A stretch of DNA of 64,000 nucleotides from Chamaecrista fasciculata (lineage: Eukaryota; Streptophyta; Magnoliopsida; Fabales; Fabaceae): assembly GCA_003254925.1 (NCBI GenBank), contig QANZ01012267.1, positions 54,931 through 118,930 of the forward strand. The letters run 5' to 3'. Below, piece after piece: positions 1-11,077 of this stretch (position 1 is the first letter of the stretch; every line of letters starts with the position of its first letter). The notes under the pieces were generated by a model. The model was not told where the DNA came from. It saw only the letters and a list, made by a program, of their open reading frames with translations, and did no database searches. Made by a program: the position numbers and the translations under genes.

Positions 1-90
1 GACCAAAATTGCAACAAAAAAAGTTAGGGGACCAAATTGAGACCTTTGCGAAAGTTAGGGGACCAAAATTGCACTTAAGCCTTTATTTTA
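1..90. repeat. End fragment of a foldback element with 'ggaccaaaattgc' units
   Basis: The window opens inside a repeat made of 'gaccaaaattgc' and 'aaagttagggg' units. The same kind of unit recurs in the foldback at 60195-60616. Only one end is present, so the element cannot be delimited. Confidence 0.4.
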
Positions 91-189
91 TATCACATTA
101 TTTAATATATGCAGTAGAAAATAAGTATGTATTTTATATTATTTTTATATAATTTGAATAAATACCTTTAATTTCTAAAGGATAGCATT

Positions 190-253
190 CACAATTTATA
201 TAATAATAAAATGAAATAATTTTGTCCTGCGCATCGCGCGGGGTTCATACTAG
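190..253 (+). mobile_element. Helitron 3' terminus
   Basis: A GC-rich hairpin (stem CCTGCGC at 226-232, loop ATC, stem GCGCGGG at 236-242, one G-T wobble) is followed by 7 nt and then CTAG at 250-253, with T as the next base. This is the classic Helitron 3' end (hairpin, short spacer, CTRR, inserted before T). The 5' end is not identifiable and may lie left of the window. Confidence 0.6.
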
Positions 254-400
254 TTGTAACTAACTTTTATGTTATAATGTTATCATTGATATTTATAAAA
301 TTTTTATTTTCAATTTTGATTCCTAACATTATTCAAATTAATATTAAGAAACTCAATTTGTTGTCTAGTCATTAATCCATGAAATGAATTAAACAGCTAG

Positions 401-1133
401 GGAGCGTTTTGTACATGAATTATTTTTTTATTCCTGGAAATTATATTCTTGGGAATTATATTTCTAGGAATCACGAAATATGATTCCCATGAATATAAAA
501 ATATCTATTTAGATGAGTTAAAATAGTCATGAGATTATTTTGCAATATTCTTATGAATATTACAATCTTGTGTTTTGTTCAACTTTGATAATCCTGAGGA
601 TATTTGATATTTTTCCAAATATGTCATTGACTTTTTATTCTCAAATAATAACTTATCAAATGCAAAAATTCTCCAAAACAATGAATAAGAATACTTTAAA
701 AAAAATTTCTTTGTTTTTACATCATTGGTGATTTATAAAAAAAAATACGGTTTCAAATCATAATGTCATAATTCTTAAAATTAAAAGTAGTCTAAAAAAA
801 TCATCGCTCAAAATAAAACTTAATTAGTTAGGTTTGACAAGAGAATAAAATTATATGAGAGATGGAAAGAGTTTGTAGAACAAAATTTAATTAGCTAAGT
901 TTAATGAGGGTAAATTAGTCATTTTAGGTGGACCAAAATAATCTCATCTCATGGGATTAGACTAGTGCTCTAGTGTGGGATTAAAAAATAGCTAATTTAG
1001 GAAATTATGCTATTCCTGAGAATACAGTATTCCCAGGACTAATGTTTTAATCAGTGTACCAAACGCATGATTAGTCTATGCCGGAGCTCATCATCCCGAG
1101 ATTATTTTTTCAATCTGTGTACCAAACGCCTCC
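401..1133. mobile_element. Tourist/PIF-like terminal-inverted-repeat element
   Basis: The left end GGAGCGTTTTGTACA at 401 is mirrored by the right end GTACCAAACGCCTCC finishing at 1133. The trinucleotide TAG lies directly outside both ends (398-400 and 1134-1136), a plausible 3-bp target duplication. There is no transposase ORF inside, so it would be non-autonomous. The superfamily call rests only on the 3-bp duplication and the 'GTTTGGTAC' style of end. Confidence 0.45.
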
Positions 1134-2250
1134 TAGAGTATTATTTTCATTGTCAATTTTAGTCATGGATTGAGGAGCTGTATATTAATATGTATAATTT
1201 GAAAATCCATGATTTTAAATAAATAAAAGTTAAAATGTACTTAGGATCCCTAAGTTTTAGGTGAGCTCTATCACTTAGGGTGTTTTTGGATAGGAAAGTT
1301 AAGTTAAAGGAGGATAAAGGAAGGGGAGAGTTAATAAAGGAGATGTAAAGGATTTGTGTTATAAAGGAGGTTTTTAGTAATGATGTTTGGGAAAATGAGA
1401 CATAAAGGAGGAATTATGATGTGAAATTATTTTAAAGGGTATGTAATGATTGTGATAGGTTGAAATAATTGTATTGGTATTTTAAAGTTGTTTAGCGGTA
1501 AAAATGGTAAAAATAAAGGAGGATAAAGGAGTGTTATTTTTGTATTTGTTTTGGTGTTAGTAAAGTGGTATGAGTAATGATTGCCTCGAAATTTGTGCTA
1601 AAGGAGAAAGTTAATAAAGGAGATTTTTGGAGTGTTATGATAAAGGATGATGGAGGTGTGAATGTGGGACCAAAATGTAATTTTTGAGTACTGAATTGTA
1701 AATTTTTTGGGACTAGATTATATATTTTTCCTGTTTACTGTCTTTTAATTTTATTTTAAAATTTTGATACTACAAAAAATATTACCCATGTATATAATAG
1801 AGAAGGGACCAAAATGTATATTTTCTGGGGTATGAATTATGTATTTTTCTAAATTTTCTTCTTCAGTAGTTGCAGAACAAAAAATATTAGCCATATATAT
1901 ACAGAATGATGGACCAATATGTATATTTTTTACACTTCAAAAAATATTACTTATATATATACTGGAGGAAGGACCAAATTGTAAAGTCTTGGGGAATGAA
2001 TTATATATTTTTTCCCATTACTGTTTTTTAAATATGTTCATAAATTTTTAAACCACAAAAAATATTACCCATATATATACTGTAGGAGGGACCAAAACCT
2101 ATATTTTTGGGGTCTTGATTATATATTTAACTCATTGATCAAAATGTAAATAACATGGACTTAATAATTTTATTTTAAATTTTTACTCTAAAAAATATTA
2201 TTAAATAATTGAAAAATAGAGGAAGGAATACGAATATATCAAAAATTATA

Positions 2251-2350
2251 GGCCAAAGTCCTATTTTGGTCCCTCAGTTATGCTCCATGTTCCAAATTGG
2301 TCCCTCAGTTATTTTTTGTTCCATATTGGTCCCTCAGTTATATATTTTGA
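2251..2350 (+). mobile_element. Truncated left arm of the GGCCAAAGTCC MULE-type MITE
   Basis: It begins GGCCAAAGTCCTATTTTGG, the same terminus as the complete copies at 5178 and 14149, then continues with 'ggtccctcagtta' units. The right arm is missing, so this is a broken third copy. Confidence 0.55.
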
Positions 2351-2415
2351 TGACTCAAGTATTGACTTATTAAGTTAGCATTATTTTTTAAGTAAATTAA
2401 TATAAATTATATATC

Positions 2416-2490
2416 TACACTATATTATATGTCTAAGGGTCTTCTGGTAGTCGGTCATTTAAAATTATAGTATAAAATAAATTATTACAT
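2416..2490 (+). mobile_element. Helitron 5'-end-like fragment
   Basis: TCTACACTATATTATATG followed by 'aagggtcttctggtagtcggtcat' resembles the 5' ends of the Helitron copies at 17595 (reverse), 18235 (reverse), 53625 (reverse) and 63121. No matching 3' hairpin lies nearby. Confidence 0.4.
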
Positions 2491-2804
2491 CATAATACAT
2501 AAAATAAAATAATTTAAAATATATATACAAAAGAAAAACCCATCCCACGTCCATGTATCATCCCATCCCACGTTCATGATGTATTATTCAAATAAAAACT
2601 ATCCCACGTCGTCCATCTTTATTTTTTTAGGCCAAAACGTGATTCATCTTCATTAACTTATAATAGCATATCTATCTTAATTTAAAATTTTTTTTCACCA
2701 ATTTCAAATAATTTTTTCTGTTGATTTTTTAATGTTGAATAAAAAATGAAAAGAAGTTATTTTATTAGTAAACTTTTTAATTAATATTTTGAGTATTTTA
2801 AAAT

Positions 2805-2809
<5 letters not shown>

Positions 2810-2887
<78 letters not shown>
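2810..2887. repeat. (GA)n microsatellite
   Basis: An uninterrupted dinucleotide GA tract of close to 80 bp. Likely polymorphic in length. Confidence 0.95.
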
Positions 2888-2891
<4 letters not shown>

Positions 2892-3828
2892 GAAGGAGAG
2901 AGAAAGTTGTAAGGGTAATAAAAAAATATTTTTATATACAATTTACAAATATTCTCTTTGAATATTTTATTATTTTATAGTAAAAAGTAGGTAATTATAA
3001 AAAGTTGAGTAGGGATATGTTAGTAATTTGAGAAGATAAAGGAGAGATAAAGGAGAAAAATAAAGGAGGGGGAGATTTTTTACTGTAGCTCTGTTATTAA
3101 AGGAGTACTGAGAGATAAAGGAGGATAAAGGAGGATAACCCTCCAATCCAAACGGTCAAGACTATTTTGTGTAAAAAAAAAAATTGAGGTTATTTTAACA
3201 GTGTTGAGGGATTAAAGTTAAAAGGTCAAGACTTTGTCTATTAAACATAACTTAGTTGAACTCAATGTATAGTGTTTTGTGCCATTAGCCTGAAACCCAT
3301 GGCCCCCTAAGTCATTTGAGTTGAACGTTTAAAGATTGAATTTGAATTAGTCGAAAAAGCAAGTGTACGACATGGATCAAATTCAGATTAATCAAACAAG
3401 CAAAACCCTGAAGATACAAGCAACCAAATATGATCACTCCCAATATTGCAGCATTCAGCTAAGGCTAAAAAATTAACACAAACCAAACTATATATCTTCG
3501 TTCCTGAATATCTATTTTGTTGGAAGAATTTTTTTCCTTCAAAATATCTCTAATGTTTTACAAAATCAAGATAATATTAATTATTCTTTTTATAATTCTA
3601 TTCTTATTAAATAGTTAGTAGAGGTTGAATTGGTGGGAGTAACTAGCTAAAAATAATTTAATAAGGGTAATTTAATCTTTTTATCTCATATTCTTTTTAT
3701 TTTAGGTGAATTAATGATTTTTTTGATATGTGCAGATATTCAGATCGAAGAAAGAATATTTTAAAATAATCATTAGTATTTTGAGTAAAGACAAGAGAGT
3801 ATTAAACTACCATCTTTTTAACGTGTGT

Positions 3829-6227
3829 ATGAGTAATGAACTTTTTTTTTTTTTTTTCCTGNTCGGCCTTCTTGGTATACATATATTTATACATACACAT
3901 ATGTTTTTTTTTTACATATTAACTAGCGTGATCATCATTATATATATAGTTAGTTTAATTTCATTTATTTATATATGTACTTGTCTATCTCATAAATGCT
4001 TTGATTCTCATTTAGTCATGTATCATGCATGATCCATTTTTTTTTTTTGATAAGAAAGCGCAATTTGATTAAAACAAAAGCCGTAACATAGGGGGCATAT
4101 CAGAAGAGGATATGCAGCTTCCATTTTATTGTTATTAATGAATTCCATTTTTTTTCAGTTGAAAGTTTTGTAATTTTATCTGGTCTTCATCTATAACGTA
4201 TATATATATATATATATGGTTCATACCAAAAATAAATAAAGAGCCGTAGTCTTGTTATGTTGAAAAAGTACTGATATTTATATATATCTTTTTTGTGTTA
4301 CTTATACTGTAGGCAACATCATCTCCGTTTTTGTGTTCCTTGCTCCAATGTAAGCAATGCATTTTCTTAACTTCTTTTAAAATAGATAAATGAAATAAGT
4401 TATATTTATGCACTGGATTATTAGTTTAATTACTTAAATTATGTATGTATAACTGCAGCCCAACATTTTACGTAATTTACAAGAAGAAATCTGCTGAAGG
4501 GTTTCAGTCATATCCCTATGTGGTTGCACTATTCAGTTGTATGCTTTGGATTTACTACGCACTCGTCAAGAAGGAAGATACCATTCTTCTCATCACCATT
4601 AATTCCTATGGGATCTTTGTTAAAAGCATCTACATTGCCATGTTCCTATTTTATTCTCCCAAGAAGCTTAGGGTATTATTACTATTATTATTTGGTCAAA
4701 TTATCATTTCAATCCTTTATGTTAATTAGGGGAAGATTTCATTTGGTCCTTTATGTTAACACTGAACATAAAGGATTAGAACAGAGCAAATGAAATATAA
4801 CGAACCAAACTGAAATTCACACTGAACATAAAGGATCAAAATAAAATTTTGACATTTTATTATTCATCTTTAAACTACATAATGCATTTAATATATTTTT
4901 GCTATTTTCTAATGTTTTGTTTCTGTTTAATTCTCACAGTTTGCAACTGTTAAGCTTGTTTTATTAGTCAATGTGTTTGGATTTGGAGCGATGCTTGTTT
5001 CCACTCTCTACTTCTCAAAGGGAGCTAAACGCATTGAAATCATTGGATGGTTTAACATGATTTTCAATATAGGCGTATTTGGAGCTCCTCTTCTCATCAT
5101 GGTACCAAGTTTAATTATATATATGTATATATATGTAGATTGTTTTTGTTTTTCTTTTGCATGAATTAAATTAAATAGGCTAAAGTCCTATTTTGGTCCC
5201 TCATGTTTACTCAAAGTTCTGTTTGGTCCCTCAAGTTTTTTCCTTCCGTTTTGGTCCCTCAAGTTTCCAAAATGTTCCATTGTTAGTCCATGACTCTCTT
5301 CCATCCACTTTTTTTATTAAAAAAAGGAAAAAAAAACTAACTTTCATCTCCCAAAAATTTTGCTCTTTTGCATTAAGGTCCTTCCCTTTTGTACAAGAGC
5401 AAAATTGTTGGGAGATAAAAGTTAGTTTTTTTGCCTTTTTTTAATAGAGAAAGTGGATGAAAAAAAGTCAGGGACTAACGATGGAACTTTTTAGAAACTT
5501 GAGAGACCAAAACAGAATAAAAAAAATTTGATGGACCAAAATGGAACTTTGACCAAACACAATTCTAACATGGAACGAAAAAAATTTGAGGGACCAAAAC
5601 AGAACTTTGAGCAAACATGAGGGTCTAAAATAGGACTTTGGCCAATTAAATATTAATTCAATTATTGATGAAATTTTTATAATTTGGGCATACAGAGACA
5701 AGTTATAAGGACCAAGAACGTGGTATACATGCCCTTCACTTTGTCCATGGTTTTGACTGCAAACGCTGTGATGTGGTTCTTCTATGGCCTCTTACTCAAG
5801 GACTATTACATTGCTGTACGTTCATTAATTAGTTAAAGTCCAAAATTCATTTTGGTCCTTAATATTTATCCTAAATTCTGTTTTGATCCCTAATATTTAT
5901 TCTATTTCGTTTTGATCCATAATGTTTCCAAACAGTTCTGTTTTGGTCGTCCTTAATAAGTTTAATGGTTGGTCTCTAATAATAATGAAACTGATGAATC
6001 ATGAATAATTTGGAATTTGGATGATGCAGCTGCCAAACATACTGGGATTTGTATTCGGCATAGTTCAGATGGTTCTTTATTTGATGTACAGAAACGCCAC
6101 ACCATTAATATTGCCAGACCATGATTCACCCAAGCCGGCTCAACAGAAAATAAGCACTATGGTCCCTCATGATGATGCTGCAAATTCAAAACAACACACA
6201 ATAACAAACACTGAAGCCATTGTTTAA
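3829..6227 (+). CDS. SWEET: SWEET sugar transporter, clade III-like (copy A, six exons, exon 1 uncertain)
   Basis: Exons join 3829-3874, 4313-4349, 4459-4672, 4940-5101, 5696-5815 and 6030-6227, giving 258 residues. All five introns are GT..AG, and the first five exon lengths equal those of copy C. SWEETs are seven-helix bidirectional sugar uniporters with two MtN3 triple-helix domains (here about residues 10-98 and 133-218). Visible pocket residues (AtSWEET13 numbering, which fits exactly) are V23, S54, W58, N76, V145, N176, W180 and N196. Oddities: exon 1 has a run of 16 T encoding consecutive Phe and an unresolved base at 3862; K83 replaces the Glu found in the other two copies; exon 4 ends in Met where they have Ile; and a MULE-MITE fills intron 4. 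The ATG at 3829 was chosen because it gives exactly the 46-bp exon 1 of copy C. No TATA box is evident close upstream. The gene is either functional or recently damaged at its 5' end. Confidence 0.8.
4032..4125 (-). mobile_element. LINE 3'-tail fragment in SWEET A intron 1
   Basis: A T-run (a poly(A) tail read on the minus strand) is followed by 'gataagaaagcgcaatttg' and 'attaaaacaaaagccgtaac', the style of plant LINE 3' ends. It is short and 5'-truncated. No clear target duplication can be assigned because both borders are T-rich. Confidence 0.4.
5178..5643. mobile_element. MULE-type foldback MITE with 9-bp TSD in SWEET A intron 4
   Basis: The left end GGCTAAAGTCCTATTTTGG and the right end (reverse complement GGCCAAAGTCCTATTTTAG) open arms that stay complementary through several 'ggtccctcaagtt' units and meet near a 'agtggatg' core around 5400. 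Perfect 9-bp direct repeats AATTAAATA flank it (5169-5177 and 5644-5652). A 9-bp duplication is characteristic of Mutator-like elements. There is no transposase. The same family recurs at 14149-14593 and, broken, at 2251. It sits between exons 4 and 5, and the exon borders are intact. Confidence 0.85.
5833..5975 (+). repeat. 'ggtccttaatattta' repeat fragment in SWEET A intron 5
   Basis: This begins 'agtccaaaattcattttgg' and continues as 'tttgatccctaat' and 'ttttggtcg' units, one arm of a foldback family without its partner. It occupies most of intron 5. Confidence 0.4.
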
Positions 6228-6505
6228 CCAAAATGAAGCAAGAATTATAGATCTCATCAGATTCTCAGTGTGTGCCGTATGGCGTACGTGGTTGTTTTTT
6301 TAAAGGCATTTAGGGAATATTTAATGCCAAATATAGGATATGATCGATACTCAAATATCATACTCTATATATGGCCTATGGCTTTGGGTATACCTGTAAA
6401 ATTTATTTGTCGGGTTTCAGAATATGGGTATTAAATAAAAGGGTTAAGGGTACGCGGTTAATAAGGACAGGTATGAGATTGTTTGGAGAATTTTTTACCA
6501 GTTTG

Positions 6506-6970
6506 GTCAAAAATCTATTTTGGTCCCTAATGTTTATCCCAAGTTATGATTTGATCTCTAATATTTTTTTGTTTCATTTTAGTCTTTATTGTTTTCTAAA
6601 AGTTTCATCAATAGTTTTTAACTAATGAATATAGTCATGTCTCTCTCGTTTCAAACCCAAATGTGATTAAATAAGAGCTACGAGTTAAATTTGATGAATT
6701 TTTTCTTTGTCCAGTTGGAGTCATCAACAAACAAGATAAAATCGGATATGAAATCAGACCTAGAAATGGGTAGCTTATTTTATGAATTTGGTCATATCTC
6801 TCTCGTTTCAAGTCCAAATGCAATGAAATCGAAAGTTACAAATTACTATTGACAAATTCTTTCTTTATCTATTTCGAGTCGTTCGCAAACGAAATCAAAT
6901 AGTAATTCGAAAATAAATTTGGTCAAAACATCAATATTAATTTTCAGAGTACTATTTGACCAAATTTGTC
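6506..6970. repeat. Dispersed repeat family ('tctctcgtttcaagtcc')
   Basis: A 'ggtccctaatgtttatcc' lead-in is followed by paired blocks of 'gtcatgtctctctcgtttca' and 'gtcgttcgcaaacgaaatc'. The same ordered blocks recur at 13258-14060, 20210-20320, 23016-23343, 45370-45650, 46380-47201 and 58785-58930. It appears to be the internal sequence of a non-autonomous foldback element; this copy lacks clear ends. Confidence 0.5.
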
Positions 6971-7082
6971 AATCGAATCAAGTTGAGTTGGGTTAACCTG
7001 CTCAATTTGACTAAATTGAATTTTTTCCAAAATTCACAATCCATCCCAATATGATCGAATCCAATAAAACATGTTCATAAGA

Positions 7083-7320
7083 ATGGCAACGGGTATGGTA
7101 CCCAGTGGTTTTATCATTATCTTTATCCGTATTCGTTCACCCTATCAAATATCTGTACCCTATTTGTATCCGATAAATTAATATCCGTATCCTATCCGAT
7201 ATTCGACGGGTATCCTAAATACCCGAAAAAAATATAAATATAGAATAGGGTATCCTATTTAATAAATTGGATATATTGAGTACCCAATATCCCATACCCA
7301 CTAACTAAAAAATGTGAATG
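7083..7320 (+). mobile_element. hAT-like fragment ('aatggcaacgggta' family)
   Basis: It starts 'gaatggcaacgggtatgg' followed by many 'tatccgatatcc' units. The same terminus starts the more complete element at 20324-20820 and, inverted, ends the one at 60862-61332. The right end is not recognised. Confidence 0.45.
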
Positions 7321-7985
7321 TAAATACTTTTTATTTTCTCAAAATGTAAAATAAATGATAAAAATACTGTAAAATAGTAATTTTTTATTTTTAAATAATG
7401 GTATTACGTAATTTATCAAGTAATTTTTTTACTACTTTCTACTTTTTAAAGAACATAACTTTTATGTAATATGTTGCTAAAATAAGAATTTTACATAAAT
7501 CTTATTTTAATATTATTTATCTTATAAATATTATCTTAAAAAATTATCAAAAAGATGTCTTTGCTTATGAATTAATTAACCCTTTAGTCCAACTTTCCAA
7601 AGACAAAGACAAGCTATCTTAGCTTAGTTAGAACCTATATATTGATAAATTAGGACAATAGGACCTATATATACCTCAACCCATTCGACAATACTACATT
7701 TCCCATTCAGCATTGTGAATAGATAAATTTATAGACACAATATAAGGGACCACGGGCCCACAAAGTTGACAAGCCCATGCTTGAAAGCCTCACTAAGTTT
7801 GAAATTAAGAAATTACAAAAATATGACGCAAATTAAAACAGAAGAAAGACAGCACAAATAAATGAATAATATTCCATCCGATATATCCCCTTGTATTAAC
7901 ATAAAGGGCACTTCATATTTATAGCTAGAAAGATGATGCACGTACATATATGTATTTATATAAAAATAAAGTGAAGGTCAATATA
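7321..7985. other. Intergenic, no feature seen
   Basis: AT-rich sequence between the hAT-like fragment and the 3' end of the NAC gene. The last few hundred bases would include the NAC 3' UTR. No gene-like ORF. Confidence 0.5.
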
Positions 7986-7989
7986 TTAA

Positions 7990-8971
7990 TTAAAAACCAG
8001 AGTAGGCAGTGGATTCTTCATGATCCGAAGAACTTGAGCAAGATGATGACATGGAAGAATGAAGATCATACAATAGTAATATTGGTTGATCTGCCACGTC
8101 ATCAGCAATATTCTTATTAGTAGTAATAGTAGTGGTAGTGGTATTTCTTTTCTTGAGAAATATGCGACACAGAACCCAGTCTCCAATCTCCTTATTAATG
8201 TTGGAATCAGCATGATGATGATGAGTAGTGACAAGACGATATTCGTGCATAGTCCAATCAGTCTTATTCCCATTTGGAGAAATCCCTTGGAAAAACACTA
8301 GTGTTTTTCTTATCCCTCTTATATTATTATTATTATTATGGTCGTGCTCATCGTTATAATAATTGTTTCTTGATGAACATGACACTTTCTTGTCTGATCC
8401 CGTTGCTTTCCAATATCCAGACACTGTTGTTCGATTCATGCGATTCCCATTTCGGTATTTTGCTTCCTTCAAGCTGAACAAGTACCTATCTTCCTCATCA
8501 CACTTTCCTACATATATTATATAATGGTTAGTGCTTACTCAACTATATATATACTTATGTATTAAACTAATTTTCTAAACTATATATACAAAAGGAGTAA
8601 AATAACAATTCGGTTCTTCAAAGATTAAAATGTAGTAGTTTAGTACCTGAAAGATCAAAACGGTATACTAATAAGTCATTTTTATGGACCAAATAGTATA
8701 TTATTTTAATCTTTTAAGGACTAAAGTTTTGATCTTTCATGGACCAAATTGTTGATTTACTCTATGGAATGTTACCTGGTAAATCCCAAGGATCAAAATT
8801 GCAGAGATTGAGATGAGGAATGACGGAAGCAGGCAAGGGAAGTGAGAAGACTTTACATTTCAAGTACTGAAACACAAGCTCTTCCTCTGTTGGCTGGAAT
8901 CTAAATCCAGGTGGCAATCTCCTCACTACTCCATTATTCTTCTTCACATTATTATTCATCTTTTCATCCAT
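7990..8971 (-). CDS. NAC083: NAC transcription factor, NAC083/VNI2-like (two exons)
   Basis: Minus strand: exon 1 is 8776-8971, exon 2 is 7990-8507, and the product has 237 residues. The splice is GT..AG and completes a Gly codon. NAC proteins are plant DNA-binding regulators. The five NAC subdomains are visible: LPPGFRFQPTEEELVFQYL (19-37), FDPWDLPG (59-66), the YLFSLKEAKYRNGNR block (74-88), SGYWKATGSDKKV (95-107), RKTLVFF and TDWTMHEYRL, ending DWVLCRIFLKKR. The short N-terminus and 'SLPLPASVIP' segment fit the VNI2/NAC083 branch (a xylem and senescence regulator in Arabidopsis). About 20 residues rich in Asn (112-127), encoded partly by an in-frame AAT tract, interrupt the domain between 'SDKKV' and 'RKTLVFF'. 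The tail is Thr-rich then Ser-rich and acidic. The intron often present after the MHEYRL block in NAC genes is absent. Paralogue identity is inferred. Confidence 0.88.
8595..8761. mobile_element. Small foldback MITE in the NAC intron
   Basis: The left 'gagtaaaataacaattcgg' is mirrored by right 'aattgttgatttactc', with inner 'gaaagatcaaaa' and 'ttttgatctttca' pairing. It fills most of the 268-bp intron. Related foldbacks lie at 23785-24025 and in SWEET B intron 2 (40684-40775). No target duplication is obvious. Confidence 0.55.
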
Positions 8972-9095
8972 TCTTTCTTCAAATCAACTTAATTAATAAA
9001 CACAATGGGGGATAGATCACTAAGAAAGAAAAAGCCCCCAAAAAAACAGGGACTCTTCACTACTCTTGAGTCTTTACAAATCAATGTTGAGTACG

Positions 9096-9103
9096 TATTT
9101 ATA
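9096..9103 (-). promoter_or_regulatory. Probable TATA box of the NAC gene
   Basis: TATAAATA on the minus strand, about 125 bp upstream of the NAC start codon, a normal distance given a ~95-nt 5' UTR. Confidence 0.5.
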
Positions 9104-9109
9104 GTGCAA

Positions 9110-9670
9110 GTTTAAAGGAAAAGTAAGCATAATGAGTCCCTTCTAGTAATTATATTTAGTTAAAAGGGAATGAATGATATATACTTAACATATTAAACCA
9201 AGTATTGTTTTGCTTCGCCTTTTCTTATGCCTAACCTTTTATAATTCATATTATAAAGCGTGATACTTTATACAGTCAGAATTCATGTATATTATTTTCC
9301 TTTTTATTTAATTTAATTGTTAATGTATTATATGTATGATTTGAAGTATCTTCCGAGATTCTATTGGCCCATCAATCATGCCTCAGTCATTTAAAGGGCT
9401 GGAACAATACTACTTGGTCTTGTGATTAAACCAAATGTGACTCATAAAAACATTGATTAATATATTGCTTACGGATTAAGTTCAATGTCATTCATGTTAT
9501 GATGTATTATAAATAATTTTAGACTAGGATCTTGACGGCTAAGAGTCATATTAAGAGGAAAATATACAGGCTTATTAAACATATAATTAACTATCTAAAC
9601 ATTCCATTATAATAGTGTCACTGTTTAATATTACTCAAGTCGCTAAATAGAATAAGTAATTACCAACAAG
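9110..9670. other. Intergenic, NAC upstream region
   Basis: AT-rich sequence with no gene or delimitable repeat. It probably contains the remaining NAC promoter. Confidence 0.4.
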
Positions 9671-9679
9671 GGATTATAT

Positions 9680-9795
9680 ATAGTCAAGTGATAAGCGATT
9701 TAGTATTGTTTAAGAAAACTCATATCCAAGATTTTATAAATACAATTTTTTTTTAAGAGACTTTCCCATCATATTCAAATTGTACGACACGGGTT
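9680..9795 (+). mobile_element. SINE-like fragment
   Basis: 'agtcaagtgataagcgattt' followed by 'aagagactttcccatcat' matches the order of blocks at 10655-10790 and 37540-37640, which resemble degenerate tRNA-derived SINEs (box-A-like head, 'gactctcccatcat' end). The A-tail is not preserved. Confidence 0.3.
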
Positions 9796-10650
9796 AAATT
9801 TGGATTAATTGAAGCAAAGTAGATACTGCAGGTGAATAAAAAAAATAGTATAAATAATAATTGATTCCCAATAATATAAAACAAAATGCTGATGATAGAA
9901 ATCATAGTAAATTAGTAATGGTTAACAATATTGTGTTATATATATATATATTTATATATATATTGTTTAGCTAGAGAAGCTTCTTCTTCCAAGGGGTTGT
10001 TACATTAAATACGAAAGTCTTGCATGCAAAAGTTATGCGATAATGATGCTCAGATCAGTTGCCTGAAAAATGACTCAGCTTAAGTATCGTTCATGTGGGT
10101 CGAAAAAGTTTCATACACAACAACTAACCCATTACATATATATTTGGTCTTTGATTTGCATCTTAATATTTAGAGGTTTATTTACAATTTTTTATGTTTT
10201 TTAATTAGTTGAGTTGCTAATTTTTATTATATGACTGGTATTCTAAAATCTAAAGTCTAAACTTTTCCCCCCTTTGCTTAATCAGTACTTGAATTTATTA
10301 GTGGATAGATGACTCACGTTTGGCCGCAACTTTAGGTCTGTTAATATTTTTTTATTATTATTCAAAATATGAGGGTACTTTTTGAATGCAGTCTTCACCA
10401 TTGCGCCTAAAGTTTAAACTTTAAAGCTTTAATTTGATTGGAAGAATTGAATTTATATTAACAAAATATTAGAAACTTAACTGAAAATGCTCCTCTGGCC
10501 AAAAAAAAAAACTGAAAATGCTCCAGCTTTCGTCAAAAAAGGTGTACCTATATAAGGATAGAGTCAACTGAATAATAATTAATAAAGCTAATTTCTTGCT
10601 CTACGGAAAATAGTTAAGTTTAATTTTCTTCCGCTTAAATATAATATATA
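9796..10650. other. Intergenic, no feature seen
   Basis: AT-rich sequence with short TA runs (9937-9964). No coding potential and no recognisable element. Confidence 0.4.
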
Positions 10651-10654
10651 TATA

Positions 10655-10800
10655 AATAATGACTGAAGACTGATTTAAGTTATAAGTGATTTAATATCAC
10701 TTGAACAAATATCAAGTTCGAAATATTGTTAATGTAGTTAATATTTACATCTATGGAACTACCATTTTTCATCATAGTCAATTGGATCAAAGCCCCTAGT
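10655..10800 (+). mobile_element. SINE-like element
   Basis: A box-A-like 'ttaagttataagtgat' and a box-B-like 'caagttcgaaat' about 45 nt downstream, then 'accatttttcatcatagtc'. The pattern suggests a tRNA-derived SINE with a decayed promoter. A further similar block ('tggtcaagccattt', 'aaggtcatgagttt') follows at 10830-10930. Confidence 0.35.
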
Positions 10801-11077
10801 ATATATAATGTAGCCAACAACATGCATATGGGTTGGTCAAGCCATTTAAATTTTAAATAAGGTCATGAGTTTAAAACGTTGTGAATGTAATTTTTTTTTT
10901 TTTTTAGAGATTTCAATCTCTTCCATCATAGTTAATTATGCAATTAGGAGTGTACACAAATTGAGTTTGAGGTAGCACCTTTTCTCTCTAAGTGGTCTCC
11001 CAAGGATTCTGAGTTTCATTTCCTCACCTCACCATCGGAGTATGGTAATCAAGTTGTTGTATGGTACGGTTAATTAC

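Larger units (their letters stand above)
1278..3160. repeat. Composite of 'ataaaggagg' repeats with nested insertions
   Basis: Purine-rich 'ggataaagga' units occupy 1300-1660 and 3030-3140 in the same sense. The outer borders (TTTTTGGATAGGA near 1284, reverse of TCCAATCCAAACGG near 3142) look like decayed terminal inverted repeats. The middle holds four direct 'ggaccaaaatgta' blocks (1668-2110), a MULE-MITE fragment, a Helitron 5' end and a GA microsatellite. No gene is seen. Confidence 0.35.

Noticed and set aside
3730-4032. 100-codon open frame as a gene of its own
   Set aside because: It reads through the exon 1 donor of SWEET A into intron 1. Only 3829-3874 has a coding match.
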